Source of the DNA: Rachicladosporium sp. CCFEE 5018
Lineage: Eukaryota > Ascomycota > Dothideomycetes > Cladosporiales > Cladosporiaceae
NCBI GenBank assembly: GCA_002077045.2
Contig: KZ111153.1
Coordinates: 438,860-502,859 of the forward strand
Reading direction: 5' to 3'
Length of the DNA: 64,000 nt
The position numbers and the translations under genes were made by a program. The notes under the pieces are model-generated. The model saw only the letters and a list, made by a program, of their open reading frames with translations. It ran no database searches and had not been told where the DNA came from. Positions 8,689-20,564 of the stretch are shown in pieces (the first letter of the stretch is position 1; each line of letters starts with the position of its first letter).

Positions 8689-10618
8689 ATGTCGCGAACG
8701 AGTCTTCCCCAGCAGCTGCTTCGGCGACAGCTGCAACATGTGCGCCAGCCTCACATAGGTTCGGGCTCTGCAAGACCAGGATGTCGAGCATATGCAGTCC
8801 CAACTCAGTCGAAAGATGAGAAAGAGTCATTTCGAGGGCAGCTATATGAGAGCACATTGGAGCGAGTAGGGAAGGAACGGGCAGAGCAAGCTCGGTTCGC
8901 CTCCATACGAGAAGGGGAAAAGGCCGCGAGGGGTACACCGGCATGGCTAGTACCACTAGGTACGATCGTATATCAGAAATCGCTCCCAAACCTCATCTGA
9001 CAACGTGCAGTACTGTCTGTCGGCGTCTTTGGTGGCTATCTCCTAGGTCAGACTGTACGCGGAGAGATCGACTCCACGTCCACCCTGTCTCTGGCCGCAG
9101 CACAACCACCCAAACACGATACCTCCCCCGCCACGCTCCAAGCGGCATGGTCCGACTTCAAAAACATTGTCGGCGAGGAGAATGTCTCCACCCAAACGGA
9201 TGAGCTCAAATCCCACGCCGGCAGCGAATGGAGCAGCTACCCGACCCTCCCGGGCGACGTCCCCTTCGCCATCGTCAAGCCAGGCAGCACAGAGGAAGTG
9301 AGTGAAGTGATGAAAGTCTGCCACCACCGTCGGATTCCCGTTACAGCCTATTCCGGTGGTACGTCTCTGGAGGGCCACTTCGCAGCGACGCGAGGCGGGA
9401 TCTGCATCTCCTTCGCCCGCATGGACCAAATCCTCACCCTACACAAGGATGACTTGGACGTTGTGGTCCAGCCCGCAGTCGGCTGGGAGTACCTGAACGA
9501 AGAGCTCGCCGAGCAAGGCCTCTTTTTCCCTCCAGACCCAGGCCCAGGCGCAATGATAGGCGGCATGATTGGCACAGGTTGCAGTGGCACGAACGCCTAC
9601 CGCTACGGCACGATGAAGGACTGGGTCATCTCGCTTACCGTTGTAATGGCCGACGGCTCGATAGTGAAGACCAAGCAACGGCCGCGAAAGTCTAGCGCTG
9701 GCTACGACTTGACACGAACGTTCATTGGCAGCGAAGGCACACTTGGGCTTGTCACGGAGGCTGTGCTGAAAGTCACGCCGAAACCTCAGAACACTTCGGT
9801 GGCAGTGTGCACATTTCCCTCGATCCGCGACGCCGCGAATTGCGTCTTCAAGGTTGTGGGCGCAAGTGTGCCCATAGCTGCGATCGAGATCCTGGATGAC
9901 GTGCAGATGCGATGTATCAATGATGCTGGTGCGACTTCGCGCAGCTGGCAGGAAGCGCCAACGCTCTTCTTTAAGTTCACTGGCACGCAAACAGCGGTCA
10001 AGGAATCGATCTCGCAAGTTCAGAAGCTGGCAAAGGGGACTGGAAGCAAGACCTTCGAGTTCGCCAAGAACGCTGAAGAAGGCGCCGAGCTGTGGCAAGC
10101 TCGCAAAGAGGCGCTTTGGTCTGTGATGGCTAAAAAGCGGACTGACGCTGATCACGTGTGGACTACCGATGTGGCTGTCCCACTCTCGTCCCTAGCTGAT
10201 ATCATCGATGAGACGAAGGCTGATATCGCGAAGAGTGAGTTGACTGGCAGTATAGTTGGCCACGTTGGGGATGGCAATTTCCATGCCATTATACTGTACA
10301 ACGATGAGGAACATGATATCGCGGAGGGCGTCGTACATCGGATGGTCAAAAGAGCTGTGGAGATGGAAGGCACTGCTACGGGGGAGCATGGTGTGGGTCT
10401 TGTGAAGAGGGACTACTTGGAGCATGAGATTGGACTTGAGGGCGTGGCGTTGATGCGGAAGGTGAGTGCATCTTGCTGTGGTGTGGATGGGTGTGGGAGC
10501 ACCTTACTGACTTTCCGTGCCACAGATGAAGCAGGCGTTGGATCCGCTGTGCTTGCTGAACTGCGACAAGGTCGTCAGGATGCAGCGACCGAAGCCAGGC
10601 GAGGTGATGGAGTGGTAG
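8689..10618 (+). CDS. DLD1: Mitochondrial D-lactate dehydrogenase (cytochrome), FAD-linked (copy A)
   Basis: Oxidises D-lactate to pyruvate and passes electrons to cytochrome c. Three exons (8689-8959, 9011-10461, 10526-10618) give 604 residues, the family length. The first 40 residues are Arg/Ser/Gln-rich without acidic clusters, as in a mitochondrial presequence. Exon 2 opens with a hydrophobic segment (about 91-103) that suits an inner-membrane anchor. The FAD-binding PCMH domain spans about 175-355 (FAIVKPGS, SGGTSLEGH, GTGCSGTNAYRYG). The C-terminal FAD-oxidase domain shows GHVGDGNFH and GEHGVGL near its end. Exon 3 supplies the conserved Leu-Asn-Cys-Asp-Lys and final GEVMEW segment. The stop is 81 bases from the convergent membrane-protein stop. 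Confidence 0.93.
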
Positions 10619-10699
10619 TAAGCAACAGGCCACCTCTGTACATTGTACAATCACAACCTCGAATTTGCAAGTTCTAGGCTTTAAGTGCATCGCACCAGC

Positions 10700-12389
10700 T
10701 CATCGCCCAAGTACATTAATCCAGGTGGGCGCGTACGTCCCTGTTCCATCAAACAGCAGTAGGTATACAATCGCCGCAGTAGCAGTGTTCATGATAGCGA
10801 ACGCAACCCACACCCTGTCCTTCGAGTGACTCTTAAGCTTGAGTCCTACCCAATTATAAGGCTGAGCGCAGATGCCGAATCCAGCCAGGACAAATCGCCA
10901 CACCAGTATGAATAGAGTCCGAATAAGAATCCACTTCATTCGATGCGCCATAGCCGTCAAGCGGAGCATAAGCCTGCTCTTTTGTGCTTGGGTGGATGAG
11001 TTGACCACTTGTGACGTGTTCACAGTCGTCGAAAAGCCTGACTCGTCCCCGGTTGTATCATCGTGCTGATGATCGAGCGGCGCAAGGTGATGCTGGTCGT
11101 CAAGCGGCGTGAACGGGTCTCTGCCTGTACCTATGCGGACGGCCATGACTGAGATATCTCGAAGATCTTTGAAAATCATCTTGGGAAGATTGCCATGCAC
11201 AAGTGATATCTCCTCTCCATCTGGCGTGAAGGGATACGCATCGTCAGAGGCCGTGTCAGTGGTTGCTGTAGGGACCGATATCGTTGTATCGGCATCTGAC
11301 GAGGATACTGCTACGGGATTTAGCCCGCCCACATCCAGCTCGACGTTCTGCAATTCGATCGTGGGCTCAGCCTGAGCGTCCGCTACTAGAGGCAAGACTG
11401 TGGGATGCAACTCCGCCCCGCTTAGCGAGAAAGCGGGAGATCTGCCTCTGGATACATGCTTCAGCAAAGCCTTGGCGCTGGTTTCCAGAAGCAGTGCGAG
11501 GCCGTAGCTGACGGCGGCGGCATGGAAGAACAATCCAAAGTTACGATCCGTCAGATCGAGAACCAGCCTCGGCTTAGGCCTGGAACCCGGATGCTTTGCG
11601 AGCGCATGTAGCGTACTTGGTGTGAACAAGCCGAAGAGAAAAAATGGTGGTGACCTGGGGATCCAAAACTTCTGGACAGCCATGTAGGACAGGAAGTGCT
11701 GTAGGGCGTACGTAATCCACAGTAGCGACATTGATAGCACCACCCAAGCGATGCCGTTGTTGACATCTTGCGATGGTGTGTTGATATGCGTAACGTCGAA
11801 AATCTTAGTCCAGACGTAGCACAGGGCGACCAAGTGTGAGATGCTGCCAGCAGGCGTGATCAGGTCGAAGACGGCTCTCCGGCGTCTGTCACCCTCTTTA
11901 GGTCGTGTCTCCTCACGTTTCACCAAGGCCTTCAAATCTGTGACTGGCGCCCCCAGGTACAGGGTCCGAGTCATGCTAGTCACGGTCGCGAAGAGGTACA
12001 CAGCAGCCAGTGCCTGGGTAATGGGAACGCCACTGGAACTGAATAGCTTGATCGCTTGCGGTAAGACGCCGATCACGAAAGTCGCCAGCCTTGTGGTTAG
12101 AACAGTCGGACTTAACGTGCTCAACCTCACCCGCGTACTGAGCCGGGTTGCAGCTTTTGTCAACCATGATGTATATATCAGCTAGTGCGTCGACAGCACA
12201 GATGAATGGCGACGAGCGGTGCGGCCAAAGAGTGTTGTCGAACAGATCTCCACTCCAGAGATAGCCAGAGAACGAGGGCTGTAGCATCCCATTCAGTGCG
12301 ATGCTGGCCAGAGCCCAGAACAGCGATTGTCCAGACGCTTGCTGTTGCTGGGCTTGTGTCGCCAGAGATGTAGTCATAGTACTGTTCAT
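10700..12389 (-). CDS. Multi-pass membrane protein of unknown function, frameshifted (copy A)
   Basis: No family name recognised. The intact copy B (44,818-46,449) encodes 543 residues. In copy A the ATG at 12,389 opens the same frame, but one extra base at 12,114-12,115 shifts it. The start-side frame then runs out, and the remaining protein continues in another frame to 10,700. The downstream part has several hydrophobic spans, including FVIGVLPQAIKLF, an ALQHFLSYMAVQKFWIPRSPP loop, a polar Asp/Thr-rich cytoplasmic-type insert and a C-terminal pair of helices. The indel falls next to a coding segment conserved in both copies, so a hidden intron is unlikely. Either a recent pseudogene or a base-calling error; a shorter product would need a non-ATG or internal start. 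Confidence 0.65.
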
Positions 12390-12872
12390 TGCGCTCCCCG
12401 GTCTCTCCTCGTCAGCATTTAGTTGGCCGGAACTTCGAAGAGGAACGTCGTTGAGTCGCCCTGGTTGATTCAAATCCACCACTAGCGCCCATGTTGAAAG
12501 GTCGCTTGTAGGATTTTGCAGTCTGCTTCGCCACACATCGGGATGGGGGCTGAGCGAGTTCGAACTTGGACTCTGCGGACTGGAGCGATCAAGCACTTCG
12601 TGTACGCCGTATAGCGCAGTGAGTGTAGAGCTGACCCATCATGATAGCACGCGGTGATGCACAACACGCATCTGCAACTTGACGGGGTCTGACATCGAGA
12701 CGAGACATGTGTGTGAAGTGGGATCCGTTGGAGCGCACATGTAAGCGATGCTGCAAGGTGACGTGTGCGACTGTGGGAAAGTGTAAGCGACGGGAGGATA
12801 ATACCGCCCATGAGAACAGCATATCCTTCCCCATTACACAACCATTATCGAATCTTTTCAAACAGCACTACA
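12390..12872. promoter_or_regulatory. Divergent intergenic region, membrane protein / SRPBCC
   Basis: 483 bases between two divergent starts. In copy B these genes are separated by about 6 kb carrying three extra genes, and only the part next to the membrane-protein gene is still alignable. No further gene was seen here. Confidence 0.5.
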
Positions 12873-13517
12873 ATGGCAACTTCATCATGGCCACCGTCCG
12901 AAGGTCTCAGCACCCCAACAGTCGCCCTCCGAGACGCCATCTTAACTCTCAGCGCAACCGTGATGATCAGAGCGCCTGCAGCGCTCGTCCTGGATGTCCT
13001 CCGCAAGACTCCCCAGTGGGTGGAGTGGAATACCTGGATTCCGAATGTCACGTACGAGTCACAGCCTGCAGGTGTTCCTACAACAGACGAGCTCCACAAG
13101 GGCACCATCTTCACCGAGCATGTAATCATGGACGCTTCAAAGCCGACCAAAACCACGGCTACTCGTCTCATCATTACTGATATCTCTACTCCGGAGAGTC
13201 CGAGTAGCTATATCAACGATGATTCGGTAGACAGCATGAAAGCTTACACTGCTGATCTGAGCACCGTTTATCGCATCGCCTGGAAGGGCGATGGTGGGTT
13301 TCCTGGTTTGAGATCCGAGCGCTTCCACGAGATGATTATTCGTGGGGAGAGTGAGTGCGAAGTACGGACTTGGGAAGTAATGGGTGGTGTACTGGCGCGG
13401 ACAGTGAGGTGGTTCTATCAAAAGACTCTCAATGAGAAATTCGAGCTTTGGTGCAGTGACCTAAAAAAACGGAGTGAGGCGCTGGCTACGCAAGGCACTG
13501 CACCTGCATCGAATTGA
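12873..13517 (+). CDS. SRPBCC (START-like) domain protein (copy A)
   Basis: 214 residues in a single exon. The ATG at 12,873 is chosen because the MATS..PPSEGLSTPTVALRDA start is shared with copy B, whereas upstream codons are not. The fold signature is a helix-grip SRPBCC domain. It shows an early strand and helix with PAALVLDVLR and the conserved Trp-Asn-x-Trp-x-Pro motif, a central long strand region ending in WKGDGGFPGLRSERF, and a C-terminal amphipathic helix covering TLNEKFELWCSDLKKRSE. Such proteins bind hydrophobic ligands; no catalytic role can be assigned. A common hypothetical family in Dothideomycetes. Confidence 0.75.
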   Translation: MATSSWPPSEGLSTPTVALRDAILTLSATVMIRAPAALVLDVLRKTPQWVEWNTWIPNVTYESQPAGVPTTDELHKGTIFTEHVIMDASKPTKTTATRLIITDISTPESPSSYINDDSVDSMKAYTADLSTVYRIAWKGDGGFPGLRSERFHEMIIRGESECEVRTWEVMGGVLARTVRWFYQKTLNEKFELWCSDLKKRSEALATQGTAPASN

Positions 13518-13896
13518 TATCTGGCACGCGTCGCACACTTCGGAAATAAATTGAGTCTCTGACACATGATCACTCTCTTGCACGTTGACCATCTTCTTCA
13601 AATGGCCAGAAACGCTACGCGTATGGAACCCGGATGCGTATCTGGACGCTAGCTGAATCACACTTGCCAACTTGCTGGGCCACTCCTGCACGCGCGCCAT
13701 CTCATCACTGCTTCTAAGCACCTCGACTTCCGAGCAGCTTGTTCCGCGCGCTAGGACACGAGAGCGACGTGGTGGGCGTTACATCTCCTCTTAGCTCCCG
13801 TCGCCCCCAGCCTTGACAGTGTGTCCAAATTAAGTCCTCCGGTCGATGCTCATCGAGACACTCCTCATAAGGAACTCCATGTCAAGGGTATATTGC
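13518..13896. other. Convergent spacer, SRPBCC / fasciclin
   Basis: 379 bases between two stop codons. It holds the 3' ends of both transcripts and no recognisable gene. Confidence 0.5.
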
Positions 13897-15230
13897 TCAC
13901 GCCATCAATAACGCCAGTCCAAACACCACAACTCCGACCCAAATCATCACTATCTCGCCCACTCTCGCATTCACAGCACCACTCGACGATCCTCCAGACC
14001 CACTCGACGAACTCGGCCGACTTGTCTGAATCGCTCCGCCGCCAGTTCCACTGACAGTGACACTCCCCACATACCCATCTGTCCCTTGCTCCGTCGTCAC
14101 CACTGCATTCGGCAGGTTCGTGGTAAAAGGCGCCATACTGCTGTTGAACTCCGCCGCCAGCGTTGTCTGCAGAACCGGCGCCTGCGTGGCCGAGGCTGGC
14201 ACAGGTTGCGCGTTTGTGGCATTAGGAGAAAGGACGTTGTCGAGGACGTGCATGACGCCATTGGAGAGAAGGAGATCTTGGTTGATGATACGGGCGGAGT
14301 TCACGAACCAGGAATTCGAGCTGAAGGTCAGAGTCAAGGAGTCGCCTTGCAGTGTCGTGATCTTCGTGTCGTTGACGAAGGAAGTCGAGAAAAGAGATCC
14401 GGAGCTTGATTGCGAGAGGACTACATGATATGCCAGCAGATCTTGCAGAGTTGCGTTCGAGAGGTCTGTTATCGTGGGAGTAACGGACTCCATCGCTACA
14501 TTGTTGGGTGCGAATATCGTGACGTCGGTCGTGGTGTTCAGCAGGCTTGCGAGAGTCGTGTTTGGCGTGGCATACATGGCACCCACGAAGGAGTTGAGGC
14601 CATACAGCTCGACTGCAAGACTGAAGCGGCTGGCTGTGTCAGGGAAGGAGGTCGGAGGTATCACCAGGCTGTCGATAATGTGTAGCACGCTACCGCATGT
14701 CAGCTCAATCGCTGAGCCATCGTCCATGCACACACTCACCCTCCATCAAACTCGATGTCCGCCTCCCTGACTATACTCCTCGAACTAAACCCACTAGTCC
14801 AAACCATCTGTGGTATCGCCCCAGCCTGAATCACCCCGCCCACTTTCTGGCCCCCCGTCACATTCGCATACGTCGAATTATCCAGCCAAGTAGAATAGTA
14901 CTGGAACGTTGAGTTCATCATATCCGAAGTGTGCTGCCCTGGCAACACATGGTACTGCATGATGAACCGCGTCTCCTCGGGATCTGCGGATTGGAATGCG
15001 GGTCCCAAGACGGGATAGTAGATTGTCTTCGCCATGGCAGCATTGTCCGGCGCGAGGATCGTGAGGGGTGTGTCGGAGGACTCGAGGCGGTCGAGGATAC
15101 CTGGCAACTTGCCGAGTTGCTCGGCGAAGGATGTGAGGTTTGGGTGCGAGGCGAGGGTGTCTTGGAGGCTAGCTTGGAGGGAAGGGGAGATGAGGGACGC
15201 GAGCAGAATACTCAGTGACAGGAAATACAT
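13897..15230 (-). CDS. Secreted, GPI-type fasciclin (FAS1) protein (copy A)
   Basis: Probable cell-surface adhesion or matrix protein. Two exons (15230-14740 and 14689-13897) join to 427 residues; the 50-base intron has GTGAGT..TAG ends and restores the IEFDGGVLHIID segment. A signal peptide covers about 1-20. Two FAS1 domains lie at about 21-180 and 185-340, with TILAPDNAAM and TIFAPNNVAM as the family FAPxNxA motif and YHV (YHVLPG, YHVVLSQ) in each. A Ser/Gly-rich linker and a hydrophobic C-terminus fit a GPI-attachment signal. Many Asn-x-Ser/Thr sites are present. The start is the first ATG directly before the signal peptide. Confidence 0.92.
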
Positions 15231-16171
15231 GGTACAAGAAGTGAACAGGATACTGAAGCGACAGTGGGAGAGACTCGGAGACGCAGAAGCAGAGCAGAGC
15301 AGCGCAGAAAGCTCGAAATTACCTATCTTACCTTTATCGCCCTGCAGCGCGACACGGTGACAGCGCAAAGACGCCACAACCACTCTTGGAAACCTGGGCT
15401 CGTCCCAATGCGGATGTCGAGAGTGCACGAAGCGGCTGATGCGCAACGGTGTGCCGCGAGCCTATGGCCATGTGCCGAGGGACTTCTCCATCCCCAGCGC
15501 TGGACCTAAGAAGGTGAAGCAAGCAGTAGCGGCGAGGTTCCTCTGGTGTCATTAGATGGGCGGTGTCAATGGTGATCATCAGCACCTTGCACTTGGTGGG
15601 AATAATCCTGGGCCATCTGGTCGGAAGGGTGAAGTTGCAATCTAGATCTGCATTAGCGTGCCATGCGACGGCCCGGGCAAGCTTGGCTGTGTTCCGAGGG
15701 CGAGATAGATTATTTGACTCCAAAGACGTGGTTGGATTGGACAATGCCAGAAGGCAGTGGCAAAACGAAGCTACGCGCGCTCTTGGCAGATCGAAGTCCA
15801 TTACATGTACAGCCAATGTCCTCATCGTTGCCAGATTCCCTTTCCGACAGCGTACTGAATTATCTCCCATCCCCTGGACCCAGTCATCGAGCTACTGTAC
15901 TGCTACGTGTTCCCGCATCATGCGTGCTGTATTGCCAATCAATGTCCATGATACCGAAAGTATTCCTCACTCGGGTGCTGGGAGCCCTGCGTCTCACTAT
16001 CATTACATCTGTAAGTAACGCCTTTGCACGACCCTTCAACGTGCAATGCTGCTTCCGTCAGCGTCAATGAGATGCAGTCGGGATCCCGAATTCCTTCTCT
16101 GATTGAGCTTCGTGAAGGAAGACAGGTCTCCCTGCGTCGACGTAGCTTCCAGGTCGCATGTCTCCAACATC
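15231..16171. other. Intergenic, upstream of fasciclin gene
   Basis: 941 bases between the fasciclin start and the stop of the Zn2Cys6 gene. It is strongly conserved with 54,856-55,807. Overlapping open frames occur on both strands, but none resembles a protein family. Confidence 0.5.
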
Positions 16172-18016
16172 TCACTCATACCCCTCCCCCAACCTTTGCA
16201 AGCTACTCCGCTGCATCCTGCTTCTCCCACTAGACTGTCCACTGCTAGACTGCCCACGCCTAAGGCTCTCGTGGCTGGCGACATGTTGCGCCTGACTGTG
16301 TCTCGGGCCATTCGCGAACTCAGTGTCGACTGCAGACTGCGGAGGTGCTCGTCCGCTTATCTGCCGACTGTCTGAAGACACGATGCTGGATGAGTGCTGC
16401 TCCTGAGCTGCCTCTGAACTGAAGCTGTAAAGACTCGATAGACTCGCTGCCGCTTCCTGATGGCGAGAGCTGGATGGGCGGCAAGACATTGAGGCCTGTG
16501 GGTCTTCGAGAGCCGGGAGCTGATGGAGTGGAGGGTTCGATGCAGTGTAGCGAATAGATTGCGTGGTAGCTGGCGGCTGCATCGAGAGCGTCGAGGCTGA
16601 AGCTGGCGTAGTCGTGGTCATATAAGTGCCGTTCATGCTCGGACCTGAGCTGGGTAAGATCGCCTCCGCGTAGGATGGCGTTTGGTGGAACTGGTAGCCG
16701 AAAGCTGGACCAGCGTCCGATGTGGATGTTGGGTACACGGACTGAGAGCTGGACTGCTGAGGCATAGTGTGAGAAGGTGTTCGCATGCCATGAGTGTTCG
16801 TTGCACCATTGTACCGTTGCGGGTACACTGCCGCCGTACCAGGCGCCTCGGCATCACTGACCCAGCCCATGGCCGTGCGGCTATGTATGCCGTTCACATG
16901 CGGCCGGAACCCAGCACTGTCAAACGAACGCATCGACGGGTAATATGTTGCGCTTGAAGGGAGCTGCTGCGGTTGCGCGTAAGCAGTGGCGTGCGGTGCT
17001 GGCAGTCGACGCTCCGCGACAGCACTGAGAGGGAGAGACGAATGCAGTGATCCCATGTTAAGCGACGAGGAGCCGTCGCCCGTAACGCTTGGAAGGCGCG
17101 TTGAGACTGGCGAGTATACGTTGTTGAACACGTAGCCTGCCTGGAGATCGTACGAGGGAGCGGTTGCTGGTGCTGAGAGTGGTGCGATGCTGTACGATCG
17201 AGACGCATCCTGTGATCCGTATGCACTCGCGAACGAGTCTTGCCGTGGTAGACTGGCCGAGCTGTACGTGTACGAGTCGGCTGGCGAGTGATCGTACTGG
17301 CTATCGTAGTCGTGATGACTATACGCGCTGCGAGTGTGCAAAGTCGGGAGCGAAGGGCGGTGCTGTACCGTGTTGCAGGTCGTAGGGTATAAGGTGCTCA
17401 CAGAGCTGGTGTCCAGGGTGTACGTCGCCGGCACGGCGGTTAGATCGGCATCCGTCACAACCGGCAACATGTTCACTCCGTTGCTATCCTTGAAGGCCAG
17501 TTCGTTGCTGTTGACCTGCGGGGATTGTCAGCGCGTCGTCAATGTTACTTGATGCGGGCATCGTCACTAACCCTCATGAAAGTGCAGTCGCGAACATTGG
17601 CGCCTGACTGCTTGCAAGCCTGACAGCCAGTACCGTCGTGGGGATCTCCGCTGCACTTGATCTTGCGTCTGCGGCATCTTGCGCACTGTAGATGTGTCAG
17701 TGGGTGTCTGTCATCATCGCTGCAATGAGAGACTTACTGCAACCGCGATACGTCGCCGTGCCTGGCCACCAACAAGCTCCGGCTGTTCGTGCTCCTGAAT
17801 CAGTGCATGGGTAGGTAATCTACCATGGTACTCCTGACGATGCTCGTAACGCTCCGGACGAGTCTCCCGTCGTGCATCATAGTAGCCATACGGTCCAGCT
17901 CTCACAGCTTCGCGATCATAGTACGAGCCCTGATGAGACATCGGAGCGCGGTAGGATTGATGATGGAAGGCTTCGAGACCACTGCCTCCGGCGTGGTACG
18001 ATTGTGTCATCGTCAT
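16172..18016 (-). CDS. Zn2Cys6 transcription factor with Ser/Gln/Tyr-rich tail (copy A)
   Basis: Three exons (18016-17738, 17685-17572, 17515-16172) join to 578 residues. The 114-base middle exon encodes the whole binuclear zinc cluster, with Cys at 94, 97, 104, 114, 117 and 127 and the basic RRRKIK loop. The residues after it (VNSNELAFK) are typical of a fungal subgroup with an internal cluster. The N-terminus is Tyr/Gly/His-rich. The C-terminal 400 residues are low complexity (Ser, Gln, Pro, Tyr), and no fungal_trans middle homology domain was seen. Probably a nuclear DNA-binding regulator; targets are unknown. Its 2.2 kb upstream region is the longest in the block, which would suit complex regulation. 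Confidence 0.88.
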
Positions 18017-20224
18017 GTTGCGGAAGCTGAGCGGACCAATCCTGCAAAGACATAAGAAGCCGCGTCCAGTTGTCGCGGCAGGGCCCCTAAACGGCGATCA
18101 ACAGCACGGAGATGAGCGTTGTTGGGGTAGGGTGCATCGGATTGTAGCGGTGAAGAAGGATGAGTCGGAAGGCTCACGCACGAGCAGGCGGGTAGGCCAG
18201 TGCATCCAGGGCGGTGCAGTGCTGGTGCGTCCGAGCTTTGGAGGTTAGCAAACAAGCTCGTGAACCACGACGCCTGTTTCGTACTGTTTGCGTCGTACCA
18301 GTACGTGGGGAGACAGTGATTGCTTCGACGTAGAAACGTGGGTGGTCGAGCGGTCAGAGGTAAGACAGTGGTGTGAGAGATGTTCGATCTAGGGCAGGGG
18401 TTATGATCAATATGCAGGACAGCGGGACGCTCTGTCTGCCCGGTATGGCACTGCGGTAGAAGCATGCAGAAGATGCAGTCCTGTATAGTGCGGGTGAGTG
18501 CATAATTTCTCGTGCACGGCACTTCAGACCCTAGACCACTTTCGCAGTAACTCAGACACTGAAGCTTAGTGCTGAGTTAAAGCATTTTCAGAGGCCTTTT
18601 GATTGCGTGCTATCAAACTAACAGTGAGAGGGTTGTTCGCAGCCGGTGGTGCTCATGGAAGTGCACGCGACCGCAGAAGCGTCAATCGGTGTGGTTTGGA
18701 CTATTGGAGAGAAGGGCCATCATGCCTGAGCTTGATCAGCACTGCGCAACACACATGCAGAGCGCTGATCCAGGGAATCTGGTCAAGGGTGGGAGACTGT
18801 AAGCTGGCGCCTTCGAAGTACCTGAGCTGTGCAACATGATCATGTAGAAGATAGTGGTCCTACCATAATGCCAGTAATCTTCCAGGATGCAGGCGGCCGG
18901 CCTGCGACAACGGCAGACGCTCAAGAGCTGCACGTCGATCGTCGTGGTGAACATATTGCGATACAGCAATTGCCAGCGGGTCGTAAGAGGCCGACGCACC
19001 GTGTGCTCAACAATGCGATGTCGAGACCGCCAGACACCAGTTGTCGTGGCAGCGTCGAGGCGGACGGGACGCAATGATCGCAGAATACATTGCTGCGCGT
19101 GAGTATGCAGTGCAGCCTCAACCAATCATGCGATGTTCGAGAACGTAGCTCAAAATCGGGTGGCTACACCGGACCGGAAAGCAGCAATCCAGGCCGTTTC
19201 GGAGCTTATTGCGTGCTGCCGACGTATACCTGCAAGCTCCCGATGGACATCGATGCACTGCTGCTGGTCACGTGCAGTTTTCGCATGATAGACCTCACGT
19301 TCCACCCAGTGGCTTTAGTACGTTTGTTCAAGTGCTGCTTACCTCCACGACCGCATCAGTCTGTTGACATCAGGCTCACGTGTGAGGAGTGCAATCGCTG
19401 ACAGGCAATTCCGGTCGCAAGGTCACCCAGATGGCACGGATCGTACATTCGCCGTATCGCTCCTCAAAGTCCAGATCGGCGTAATATGCTATGAGATCAC
19501 CATCAGTATGGTTGCGAGGACGCCATCGACCGCTAACGCGGTACCGGCCATATTGCGGTGGGCTGATACATCCAGACTGCCTCTTCCAGCGGTCGAAGTG
19601 GTATATGGGCAAGCACCTGTTGCGACGGAGACTGGGTGTTCGGCCAGCGTCACAGGACTTGCTGACCACGAGACAGTCATTAGAGCGGGATCGTCTGCAT
19701 ACCGTCCGGCAACAGTCATGAGGAAAGTCGCTCATTAGAGACCCATTCAATAGTTCAAGGGTGAGATCGAATGCATGAGCCCCGTAGGGAGCACACCGAT
19801 AGTGACTGGCTCATAGAGCAAGTTGACAGCTCATATTCCATTCTGCCGGTAGTTCTAACGTGTCTTGGAACGACCCAAGGATCCGGTTCTCCTTGACGAG
19901 ATGACTGCGATGGATGCCTTTGCAGCTGCACGTACGCATAGCGCCTTGCCATGGCTTGGTCTAGCAACCCGATACCATGAGCCGGAAATCCTTTACGTAC
20001 CTGTTGGTGCACAGGTACATACGATGTCTGTAGAGTCATGTTCTGCTCCCATGGTTGCACGGGATTGTTGTGCAATCTGATGCAGACTAAAGCCGTTCTG
20101 CCAAGCCTTTGAGGCTCTGCTCGGCTTGCCATTGATGTGTCCAGATGAACCTCATATTCGAACAGCCACCACCTCTCAGTATTCACACGATCAGTATTCA
20201 TATAGACTTTCAAAGCACACCAGA
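18017..20224. promoter_or_regulatory. Long divergent intergenic region, Zn2Cys6 factor / OST5
   Basis: 2,208 bases with no recognisable gene. It aligns almost base for base with 57,652-59,823, apart from one deletion of about 30 bases in copy B near 58,262. About 124-codon frames on both strands (19,364-19,750) stay open in both copies but resemble nothing, and such mirrored openness is expected in GC-rich DNA. A non-coding transcript or long leader for the regulator is possible. Confidence 0.45.
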
Positions 20225-20515
20225 ATGTCCGCTCGCCAAGCGCTCCTCGATATCTACGACGCTGGCACTCCATTCCAGCCGACCGTAGGGAAGAGCTCCC
20301 AATTGGCAGTCGGCTTCACATTGCTCTTCATTGCACTGCTCCTGACGGGCCTCTTCGGGCTGAACAATAACCTTAAGAGCCTGGGAGTCTATGGCATACC
20401 TGCTTCGCTAGCCTTTGGGTGAGTCTGGAAGCGCCTCCTGCGTATGAACAAGTGCTGACAGCACCACAGCTTTGGCTCGGTCTTCATGATCTGCGCTGTG
20501 GGCGTGTACGTCTGA
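20225..20515 (+). CDS. OST5: Oligosaccharyltransferase subunit OST5 (copy A)
   Basis: Small ER membrane subunit of the N-glycosylation oligosaccharyltransferase (TMEM258 family). Two exons (20225-20418 and 20470-20515) encode 79 residues, the usual size. There are two hydrophobic spans: one around GFTLLFIALLLTGLFGL, and one from GIPASLAFG through FGSVFMICAVGVYV, which the 51-base intron splits. The intron has GTGAGT..CAG ends. The next gene, RAD1, starts only 49 bases after the stop. Confidence 0.88.
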
Positions 20516-20564
20516 GTCCACCTCTCACTCTTCGACCACCCCACAATCGGACGCGACAATTACT

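Noticed and set aside
12113..12117. Hidden intron at the copy A membrane-protein indel (copy B shows CAC|GTAAGT)
   Set aside because: Usable acceptors would remove a conserved hydrophobic segment or give an intron of 26 bases; the copy B frame is open straight through, so a frameshift is the simpler reading.
15334..15870. 178-codon minus-strand frame upstream of the fasciclin gene
   Set aside because: Broken into shorter frames in copy B and without any recognisable family.
19364..19750. Mirrored 124-codon frames on both strands, open in both copies
   Set aside because: The copies are nearly identical here, so open frames are expected to persist; neither strand resembles a protein family.
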